A stretch of DNA of 64,000 bases from Oryzias latipes (Eukaryota; Chordata; Actinopteri; Beloniformes; Adrianichthyidae): NCBI RefSeq assembly GCF_002234675.1, contig NC_019875.2, positions 30,481,397 through 30,545,396 of the forward strand. The letters run 5' to 3'. Below, in pieces: positions 1 through 10,500 of this stretch. Position 1 is the first letter of the stretch. Each line of letters begins with the position of its first letter. A program made the translations under genes and the position numbers. The notes beneath the pieces are model-generated. The model did no database searches and was not told where the DNA came from. It saw only the letters and a list, made by a program, of their open reading frames with translations.

Positions 1-1650
1 TAATAATAAGGTCTGTCTGCAGTGAAATGAATGGGGTTGCACACACACTTGCTGCTCCTCCAGACTCTGGGCTCCACTATTGTTGATGAGTCACTTTTCA
101 GGGCAAAGCGTTCGGAGCAAATCTGGAAGGAAGTAAGTTCAAGAGTGGAGCCAAACGTTCACCCCAAAGTGCCCTTTGACCCGACAGAAAGCATGAGGAG
201 GACGGAGACGGCTGCACGCTGTCACGCAGCGCTGCAGCCGTCTCCCAGCTGCGTGTGGGCGCTCAGACTGCAGCAGCATCTCAAGGCCGCAGCAGTCCTG
301 CTCTCAGCTTTATGCTCTTTAAACCAATATTGTTCTAAAGTCTACGCAGGACCACGGAAACTGGCCTCTCCTCTCCTGGAGGCCTGCAGGAGCAGCATGG
401 ACCACACACCGAGCTGCTGGAGGTTTTCAACCGTCTCAGGTTTTTGTGGGAGGAAGCGGCGCTCTGGGCATGCCTCCCGCTGAAGTAAAGCACCTTTTCT
501 CATGGCGATGTCTCACACTGACTCACTCAAGAAGCGTATTTCTCAACCCCGGCTGATTGTCTACACTGAAGATAAGAGGACGCTCTGCATTCCTCAGCGA
601 GGAACGACCCGGCCTTGACGTCAGACGGGATCAGAGTCCCGATGTGACAGCAGAGGGTTTCCCTCGGTTGCTAGGAGCGAGGGTTCCTTGTGTGGACAAA
701 CAGAGGGCTCCTCATGGCACACCTGTGTTTGACAATGCCACGCTGTCACATCTCCACCTGTTGAGTAACCTGGGTTATTTTCCATTGCAGGAAGATCCTG
801 AAAGGTGTTTGCTATAAAAATACTTCTCAATTGTGCAACGTCGGCATGACAACACACTAATCCTGGAGGGGAAAGGTGAATTGTCTTTTATTATTCACCT
901 TTTGCTGCAGTTCTGCTGCATGATGGAGGGAATAAAAAGGCTAAAATTACATCACTTGACACAGTTTACAAGGAGATGCCGTAAAGTCAAAACAGGACTG
1001 CTGCAGACGCCGAGGCCTGAGGAAGCATCTCCCACTACAGAGGAAAGACGCTGCTGAGTTTGTTCTGAACCTGTTATGCACCAACAACAGAAATGTCTCC
1101 ATCATCTTTATTCATAGACCTGTGGTTATAGAAGTCGTCTGCTTTTCCTCATAAATTAGTCTTCATCTCTCTCAGAAGTGCCATTTCTGCTCCACTGGAG
1201 AAAATCAAAGTTTCTTCAGAGTTTTGTTTTAGTAACAATTAAGCAGCTGGAATTGTGATGATTTAGAGGTTATAGTACAGAAAGGAGCTGCAGGTCAAAC
1301 ATCTGATGCCGCAGGTCAGCTCTCCAAACTCCTCAGAGGTCCAGTTTACCTCATGAATGTGCCCTTCTCATCCTGTGCCAGATATTCCTACGTCCTGCCA
1401 AGTATTACAGCAGCCGTGTGTCAGTGAGGAAAAGCACACACGGACCAGAGCGAGATGCCTCCAGCCTTACGTCAGCAGCAGCTGGAACCGTGCCAGACCC
1501 CAACACGCCCTGCAGGTCTCTAGAACCTTCTCCCACGGCCTTCTGCTCCTCCAGGGGAAGTTCCAGAGCCGGACACAGACGAGGGGAACTTCATCTGTCG
1601 TCCAGTTCCCTGCAAGGTGGGGTTTGTGCGCCCAGGCAGTTGTCAGTACA
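1..1650. other. Left flank, no recognisable gene
   Basis: The longest open frame here (31..483, plus) has no domain, signal or codon pattern I recognise and does not join to plausible exons. No RNA gene was seen. It may be intergenic or belong to the far 3' region of a gene outside the window. Confidence 0.5.
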
Positions 1651-1652
1651 GG

Positions 1653-2490
1653 AGAACTGGACTGAGTGACTCCTCCCCCCTGATGTTCCAAACAAGCAAA
1701 TAATCAGTTTGTGTTAAACTTTGTTAGCTTCCTTTTGTCTCTCCTGTTTTAACCCTTTTTTTATTTCCCTTTGATGCAAACATTGACTGTATGTGAGAAC
1801 TGGACTGACTGACTCCTCCCCCCTGATGTTCCAAACAGGAAGTAGCTCCTAAAAGCCAAACTCCCACAGACGTCTATAGAGAAATGAACAGCAGTTATTC
1901 AGTCATTGTATTGGTCAGAAGAACCGTTCTGGATCTGATACCTTTTTATTTTTAATCTTAATTTTTTTAGGACATTTTTTTCTGTAGTTCAAGTTACTGA
2001 AGTTAAATGGCGTATACTTATATGCGCTCTACAGTCACACACACATTCACACACTGATGGCGGCTCCGCTGCTGAACACTGGCACCAACCTCCCACCAGA
2101 GGCAAGGTGGGGTTCAGTGTCCCGCCCAAGAAAACTTTGACACATGGTTGTGCAAGGCGGGAATTGAACCTGCAATCTTACGATCACGGGTCGACCGCTT
2201 TACCGCTGCACCACGGCTGCCCAAGTTATAGACTGATCAGTAGGTGGAGCCTGCTGGCCCCCCATGCCTGACATTCAAAACGTCTGTCAGATTTGGTGTA
2301 GCCCGCTTTCAAGGGGTGTGGCCTTCCACAGGCTTCTGATGGTTGCCATAGAAACTCAGAGCAACTCGGAACCATCACTGCTTACTGACGACGTCTGCCT
2401 CCATGGCGGCGGACGTATCGTGAAAAAGTGGCGACTTGACTTCATTTGGTTGGAGCTGGAATAAACCATTTTGTGTGGAAACTCGGTTCT
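1653..2490 (+). repeat. Non-autonomous DNA-transposon-like repeat, copy A
   Basis: This stretch matches, in inverted orientation, the repeat at 4301..4895. Shared landmarks are the end motif GAACTGGACTGAGTGACTCC (at 1653 and again at 1797), the block around 'ggtcagaagaacc', and a block near 2250..2330 containing 'agcccgctttcaag'. The end motif recurs inverted at the far end of copy B, which suggests terminal inverted repeats. Copy A lacks the right-hand end motif and is split by a SINE at 2010..2222. I cannot assign the family. Confidence 0.6.
2010..2222 (-). repeat. tRNA-derived SINE inserted in repeat copy A
   Basis: Read on the minus strand it begins GGGCAGCCGTGGTGCAGCGG (A-box-like) and continues to GGTTCAATTCC (B box), then a shared body around 'ggtgggaggttggtgccagtg'. 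A second, plus-strand copy lies at 20491..20728. The flanking AAGTTA at 2000..2005 and 2223..2228 looks like the target duplication. The uninterrupted sister repeat copy B supplies the empty site (CAAGTTATAAAC, minus strand). Confidence 0.8.
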
Positions 2491-3003
2491 GTGATGCAGA
2501 CGGTGGTCCAGGCAGAACATCAGACCTGAAGTCTGCATCGTAGAGTAAAAAGTTCAGTTAAATGCAGACGTTAATCCGGGTAAACGTCACCCCAAAGTCT
2601 ATAGATTCCTTTAACCAGACAGAGTCATTGGCTGTAAGGTTCCAGGTTCCACTGAGGTTCACCTTCAGCAATGAGATGAGCAGGACGTCCCTTCATCTGA
2701 AGAACACCTTCATTCTGAGGAAACTCGACACAAATCCAGACCGGGATCTGATCGAGATCAATCAGATCATTGGACGTTTGTGTGACACACTCCCCTGCCC
2801 CCCCTGACTGGGTCCTTGGGAGGACAAACCTCAGCAGTGACCTGATGAACGGTTCCTGCTCTGTCCCGCCGTCCACCAGGACCCCGTCAGACCCCGCCGA
2901 CCGCGGCGGGACTCATTTCCCTCTTTGGGTGAGAGAGTGACGACCGAGCACAGCTCCTTCTGGTGACACGACGACCACGCAGACAACGCCAGTGTTTTCA
3001 CTG

Positions 3004-3009
3004 ATTTAA
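3004..3009 (-). terminator. Candidate poly(A) signal for ap1m1
   Basis: ATTAAA on the minus strand, about 530 nt downstream of the ap1m1 stop codon. It is the nearest signal variant I found, and no transcript evidence is available, so the end of the 3' UTR is tentative. Confidence 0.35.
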
Positions 3010-3338
3010 TGATTGGAAAGTTTGGGATTACAATGGGAGAAGGGCAATGCGGGGGCCGGGGGGGTTCCTTTGATCATCCGGGAATCAAACAGAATAAAAT
3101 GCAGGAAAAACGACGACAAAAATCATACAAAAGAGTTTCTGCTCATTTACAGTTTTGTAAGCAATAACACTGAGCTTTGTACAGGTCCAACGGTGGCAGA
3201 ACCAGAACACTGAGGAGCTGTGAGCACAGCGAAGGGTAACATGGACCTCCCAAACGACCTGCTGTGAGATTGTGTAACGACTGCTTCCTGTAACCTAAAC
3301 ATCACTCCTGCTCTCCTCCAGACCGGGAGGAGCTGAAG

Positions 3339-3390
3339 CCTCCTCCTCCTCCTCCTCCTCCTCCTCTTCCTCCTCTTCCTCCTCCTCCTG
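3339..3390 (-). repeat. GGA-rich triplet repeat in the ap1m1 3' UTR
   Basis: The plus strand shows (TCC)n with scattered TTCC, so the ap1m1 transcript would carry a run of about 50 nt of GGA/GAA triplets roughly 150 nt after the stop. It produces a false arginine- or glycine-rich open frame on the minus strand. Confidence 0.75.
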
Positions 3391-3535
3391 TTAGCACGAA
3401 TCCAGAATGAAGAACAAACAGAACTAAACGACAAAAGTTGATACAGTCTTCTGCTGTTAGGGGCCGCCACCAGCCACGACGGCGCATTAGCTGTTAGCTC
3501 CGCCCCGTCATGATTTCCACCTGCCGAGGAGCCGC

Positions 3536-6500
3536 CTACTGCGTCCGGAGCTGGTAATCTGTGGAGGAAATGAACAAACCTAATCAGAGGGACGAAGAAA
3601 AGAGCAAAACGAAGAGAAATCAGCCAGCATGAATGGAAGTGACAGGAAATGAGGGGAGGATGTTTGGTCATTAGCGGTGGCATTAGCAGAACACCAACAT
3701 GTGCAACCTCCTCACCAGAAAGTTCACTTTCTCACATGGGGCAGGACGTTGCCTCACCCTCTGCTGTGCATCCCCATCACCCCCCCCCCCTCCCCCCAGG
3801 CCCGGCCTTACCCAACTGTTACCCAACACCTGTACATATGGACTCAACCAGCGGCGAACTCTTGACCTACCGCCATTCTGGGTGATGTAGCGCACCCACG
3901 GCAGAGCCTGGTATCCACTCTTCTCAATGATCTTCAGGTAACGCACCTGTCGGGGGAAGGGGGGGGGGACATCTTTGATATAACTGGTGCTTCAAACATA
4001 ACAGGCTGACATTTTGAGACTGTTTCCTTCCTTTGGTTAACAAAAATGGGTCCTTGTCATTTATTCACTGCTTCCTTTTAGCCAGGACTCCTTTCAAAAA
4101 GAGCTTCTTAATCTCAATGGGACATTTCCTGAGTAAATAAAGGTTAAATAAAAACATTTAATAATTCAGGGATTGCTTGAAATGCGGTGAATAAAGTCTA
4201 ATGAACACAACGCACATCCCTGCCGCGCTTCACCTGCAGTCTGTTGTAATCCACTGATTAGAAGCGAGCTTGTGATTGGACGCCCATCATCTGTATCAAA
4301 GAACTGGACTGAGTGACGTCATCCACAGAAAATGGTTCATTCCAACTCCGACCAAATCAAATCACTTCAGACAATTTTTTCGTGAAACGGACGCCGCCAT
4401 GTTGGAGCCAGACGTTGTCAGAGAGCAGTGATTGGTCTGAGTTGGTCTGAACCATCTTTTCTATGGCAACCACTCTCACCAATCAGGAGTGAGCTTGTAG
4501 AAGGCCACACCCCTCCCGCTTGAAAGCGGGCTAAACAAAATCTGTAACGTTTTGAACGTTGGACCTGGAGCCAGCAGGCTCCACCTACTTTTACTGAGGC
4601 ATCTGATTGGTCTGTTTATAACTTGAATGACTTGAACTACAGAAAAAAAAACAGGATTATCCAGAAGATGTTAAAAGAGGTATCAGATCCAGAAAGGTTC
4701 TTCTGACCAATAGAATGACTGACAAAGACGTCTACAGGATTTTAACGTCTTGGAGCCACTTCCTGTTTGGAACGCCAGGGGGGAGGAGTCACTCAGTCCA
4801 GTTCTCAGATACAGTTAAAGTTTGCATCACATGTACACAAAAAGGTTAAAACAGTAGAGACAACAGGAAGCCAACAAACCGATTATTTCCTTCCTGAATA
4901 ATTTGCTACCTTTATACCAACATCATCTTCACTTCTGTGGTTCTGACCGGATTCTGTCAGTTCTAGACCCGTTTTTTAGATGCATCTGTTATTCTCTACA
5001 TCCGTAGTGTTTTAAACCCACATGATTGAAGAAAATGTTGGTGAGAAGTCGGTTTTCAGAGAGTAAGTCGGTAGGAAAACAACCAAACGGTGGTGGCGTG
5101 GTGGGGAGGGTTATGAGTCACTCTGAGAAAAAGGAAGAAACCAAAGAGCCGCTTTCAAGGGACGCGCTTTCACATAACCGCGTTCTTCAAGGTCACGGCG
5201 GAAAAACGAAGCGCATCAGCACAATCAGTCACTTTCACAACATTCCAGCTGCTTACCGTCAGCCGCGGCTCAGTGTCGAGAACCGCCTCTAAAAATACCC
5301 GTCCTGCTCTACACTTTCAACATGTTCTTCAGGCAGGTGGGGGGCTCCACGAAATGTTACTGAGAACGCCGTTTTGTCTGTGAGAACTCGCACTGATCCC
5401 ACAGAGAAACATTTTCCCACTAAAGTCAGACTGGCAGCGTGAGAAGCGGCGGGCGGCCTGCGAGGAGGCAGCAGCCTGCACGGGTCAGGGTTCTGCCGAG
5501 GCCTGAGCGCCGACCGCCTTGTCATTACCCCCCCATTGCCCGGTGAGGTCAGAGCGCCGTGGTCGCCACAGACGTGACGACAGACAAGCAGACGCGGGAT
5601 CGCCGATGTCTGCAGGCGCAGCACTTCTCCAACCCTGCAGCAAAAAACACGCAGTCTGCGCGGCTGCGGCTACGCAGTCAGCAAAACGGCATCAAAGGCC
5701 GCCAAATATCATTATGGGCTGTAAGATGAGAAGGGAAGCGGAGGATGTTTGTAGTATCTCCATGGCTAAGTACAGACTGCATGTGTGGTCTGGATCCTCA
5801 GGCTCCTGGGAGACCCCGTCTGTTACCTGCAGAGGCGGGGTTTGGATCCAGCTGGGGGGGTGGGGGGGCTCGTGCCACATTCTACTTAACTTTACAAGGT
5901 GGACTTCCGTGCATCACGCACGCTTCACACATGCGCTGCCCTGCACTTAGTGGTGGAGTTAGGAGGAACTTTCTCATGCTTTGATATTTACATGTGTCTA
6001 ATTAAGCTTCACAGGCTCTTCTCGTGCGTAGAGCGCGGCGCTGCTGGTCGCTGTAGTCCGACACCCAGCCGCTGGGGCCCGTAAAAAGGGAGGGGGGGTT
6101 TGATGGGAACGGCGGTCTGGATCTGAGATGCAGAAATGTGTCCAGAAAAAGAAGGGGACTAAATTATCCAACTGTTAATTGACTTTGGAACACGGCAGGA
6201 GTGTCGTCCATCTGAGTGAACTCCGGGTTGAGGCGTTTCTGGGCTGCATTATGTCCTTCAACTTCATAAGGTTTTATTGCCTCACTGGGAAAATGTGACC
6301 TATTTTAATGAGTCTGGCAAAAAACAGCATTAAAAGTTCAGCTTTAAGCTTTACGAAGGCGTGGGGGGGGGGGCGTCAGGACAACGCCACACTTCCTTTA
6401 TGATGAAGCATCACTTTATCCAGAGAAAACTTTATGATGTTTTTATGATTACAGAAATGAAATGTTCTGCTTTCAAGGCTGAAATGTCCTTTCAGAACCC

Positions 6501-7479
6501 AGACTGGACTCTTCTGTCCCAGATGAAAACTGGACTGACTAGTCCGTTTATTCCCATCCCCACTAAAAGACAGATTGTGAGGATTTATGAACAGTTTGTG
6601 TTCTTCCAGACCTGCGCATGATAGACTTTGACCCTGAGTAGCATGTATACAGATCAGATAGGATTGTGCATGCACGGGGTCAGAGGTCAAGGCCTCATGG
6701 AACGCCAAACATGGCGGCCGCTGAGCCAAAACGTAGCCGTTCTGATACAAATTCACAGGCTAAATGACGGGACCCCCTGTGGGTCAGTTAAGGGCTTATG
6801 GGAGCAGATGTGATCCGGTACTCTGATCCCGACCTCAGAGAACAGAACCGGAGGTTTGGATGTGACGGATCTAGGACTGAACTGCAGAATTCATGCTGAT
6901 GAGTCGGGATTTAACTCAGTGATGTTTGTCTTTTTCAGCATTAGGCCTACATAGGATCTGTTACTTTATTAGATTACAGATTTATAGTACTAGTAGAACA
7001 CGGCTACAATACGCCACATGGACTATCTTTGATTTATATATTAAATACAAACAATATTCTTCTAGTTTTTACCAGCTATAGGAAACTTCTCTGCATTGAT
7101 GGAAACAATTGCCGGATCCTCTCAGATGTAGAAGACGGTCGGGTTAGTGAGGCTGACGGCCCCCCACCATGATGACGGACGTATGGCTCTGATACGGAGT
7201 AGAGTACTGTCGTATACAGCCTCAGAATTCACCCAGACTGATACAAACATGTACAAATGTTTGCAGTCCTTCCTCATTGGTTGTACAAGTCGGCGGCCGT
7301 TGTGGCGTCTAAAAACAGCCGTCTGTGTGAACAGCTCTCTTCTGTCCGGCAGGAAAGAGCGTCAGATGTTTCTGAGACCCAATGATCTTCAGCCTCGTGG
7401 AGATGTGGGAAAACCGGAATGTGTGTTACGCTGCCAAAAACACAATCACTACACCACTGTAATTATGCACACTTATGTA

Positions 7480-7511
<32 letters not shown>

Positions 7512-10500
7512 TGTGAGTGAGTGAGTGAGTGAGTGAGTGAGTGAGTGAGTGAGTGAGTGAGTGAGTGAGTGAGTGAGTGAGTGAGTGAGTGAGTGAGTGA
7601 GTGAGTGAGTGAGTGAGTGAGTGAGTGAGTCTGGGGGGGAACTTTTCTGTCTCTGGAGAACAAACTGATATCAGAAGTGAGAGAGCAGGAGGGGCGTACG
7701 AACAGGTGAGACTTTATAGCAGCATGGGGGGGGGTTAGCCCCTCTCTAGGTGATCAGCCCCCACTACTGTCCCCACTGGTTAAAAACAGCCCCTCTTTAA
7801 AAAGAGGACAGATGTGGACCACAAAGCTTTATCTGGATTGGGGGGGGTCTCCCGGTTGATGTTCAGACTCTGCAGCACAGGTAATGAGTGTGGGCGGGGC
7901 TCCAGCAGGACCTACCTGGATCCCTGAGGTGGTGAAGTACGGGATCTCAAACTTGACACTGATGGGCGGCTTCCCCTCCTTGTCTTCTGCCTCCACGCTC
8001 GGCAGACCGAAGTGCGCTCGCATCAAGTACTCCTTCCCCCCCTGAGACACAAACGGCGGTCAGATCACAGCTGAAGCTCAGCTTCCTCATCCTCACTTTG
8101 TGCTCACAGGGAAGGACTTGATGGACCAGACGATCTCGCTGTTCTCTGGGACCCACTTCACGCTGCCCACCGTGGTCTTGAACTTGGGGGAGTCGGCGTC
8201 CGTCGGCACTGGAATGTGGATCTCCACGTTGTTGGCTGTGGAGCGCCTCTTGAACTGACTCTTCGCCTACGGAACGAGAAAAACGAGTTTAGCTGAATCC
8301 TGGGCTTTAAGGAGGTCTTTGTTGTCATGGAGACTCTGCCTGACAGCAGGTGACGGACAGGCGTCAGAGCCACCTGCCTTGATCATGTACTCGATCCGGC
8401 TGTGCGAGTGCTTCTCGATGACGGACTCGATCCAGATCAGAGGCTTCACCTGCAACACAAAACACACCGAGTCAGCGCTCAGGCCAGCCGCTCCACCTCA
8501 GGTCCGCTCAAATGCTGTGAGTCGCTGACGCCACGTAGTGGGGAAATGAAAACCCCTCCAACAGTTCATCAAAACGAAACATTTAACAAAGATGATTCTG
8601 TTCAACTGAACACAAAGAAAATGAGTCCAGCATAAGATCCAACACAGACAATGAGGACGCCACACGTCATGAAGGAGTTACGCCCACAAAGGTCATCATC
8701 CGGGACAGGCAGCGTTTATGGAATGGTCCAAAAATCTCAAGATTCTGATTTGGTGTCACAACAGAAATGAGATCTATACGGAAATGTCGATCGTGTACAG
8801 ATCTGGGTCGGTTCCTACAGAGAAAACGTTTCCATTACAGTGTGAGATGCTGTCATTAGCAGGAACGGGATGATGGAGAAACCTCTGCATGTAAGCCTTT
8901 CTACCAATAGAAAGCTTTGGTACTATGTAATCGTGGATTGTGGCGCCCTCTAGTGGAACCTTGGCTCTATGATGTAGCTGATGTTCTTCAAACGGGTTCT
9001 GTGGAATAGCAGAACCCAGACGGACCCCCACTCCCCCATCCTTAAACGCAGCACTCGGACGTTTGCTCAAATGTTCGCCTGTAGATTCTTTTCCATCATT
9101 TGATTGATCTTAGCTCAAACCGCTTCATGTCTTCTCTGATCTACAAAAGTTGGTTTGGTAAAAATAAATAAAAAATGTCAATAAAATATGAATCCCCACC
9201 ATTTTAAACTGCAGCTGTTATTAGAAAACTCAAATGATGATAGAAAAACAAAAATAACAAAATCATGCCATATTCCCCTCTAGCAGGATTTTTCTATGTC
9301 CATTTGTTTTTTACAACATTCTTCAGATGTTCTATGAGGAACGACTGAACACTGAAAGAATCAGCAAAGGGCAGAAACACTGACTGCTGTGAACACGGTA
9401 GTCATGGTAACACACCCACTTTTCATGTGGGATTTCCAAAATGTAGATAGGAATGTCGTTCTGGGATGATGGACATGAGGGTTTGGACAGAGACGGACCG
9501 TCACCGATAAATGTTCAGGTTAGGATTTTCATTCAGAGAGAAACATCTTAAAGTAGGTGTGAACTTTAAGCTCTTTGTCTAACTGCAGAATTTTCCCATG
9601 ATCCTCTCTGTCATGCAGGAGCACAGACGACCACAGTCTGAACCAGAACCGGAGGAAAGCAGACGACTCACGTGCGTGTTGAGGCGGTACGACATGAGCT
9701 CGAACTCGCCGTCGGGGGGAATGAAGGAGATGGTGCGGTCGTTCTCAAAGCGGGACAAACGGACGCACTGGTGAAACTTCACGTCCTCCAGCTCCACTGA
9801 TTTACTCTTTCCTCCTGTTGGAGACAAAAGTCAGCATCTAAACGTCCCGCTGATCTCCCAGAATCTGCCCTCAAACGAGGGGAATCGGAACCAAAGACGA
9901 GCCGACATGACCACACACGTCAACCCCTCGGATCCCAGGGGGAACTCACGTCCGGTGTTCTCAAACAGAACCTTGTCGTTGAGCCCCAGCCGTAACTCGG
10001 GCATCCCAGACAGGAAAACGCGCATCTTTATGGAGCCGACGATCTCACTGCGCAGGACGTTCCCGTTGGCACTGACCTGGAAGACAAGCAGACAGCCATG
10101 AAAGGAGCTCGGCTGACGGCGTCCGACACACGGCGGGAGGTTAGAGCGAGCCGCCGCTGGTCATTGGAACCAGAAGCTCCTACCAGGAGGTTGACTGACT
10201 CAATGACGTCCAGGAAGACCTCATTCTTCCTGTACTTGATGCCTTCTGACCTCCAGGAGACGGCGTTGGTGACGGTGGCGGGGGGCCGCGGGGCACCGGT
10301 GTCCAGCTTGTGCCCCTCCTGGGTGATGTACCTGCGAGACGACACGGGAGAAGCTGAGAGGAAGCAGCGTTTTAGTGAAAACCCTCTGAAACACCAAAAC
10401 CACCAAACCCTGACGATCACGTGTAACAGCAGCTCATTCCAGGGAATTCTGGGAAATAAGTTTGCTGGAATGCACTTTGCTTTCTGAACTAGAAAACCGT

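Noticed and set aside
31-483. 150-aa gene at the left edge
   Set aside because: No family resemblance and low-complexity composition; it could only be judged with sequence to the left.
3147-3683. 178-aa arginine-rich protein
   Set aside because: The frame is created by the GGA triplet repeat in the ap1m1 3' UTR and has no conserved features.
7463-7663. HSLT-repeat protein
   Set aside because: Pure translation of the GAGT microsatellite.
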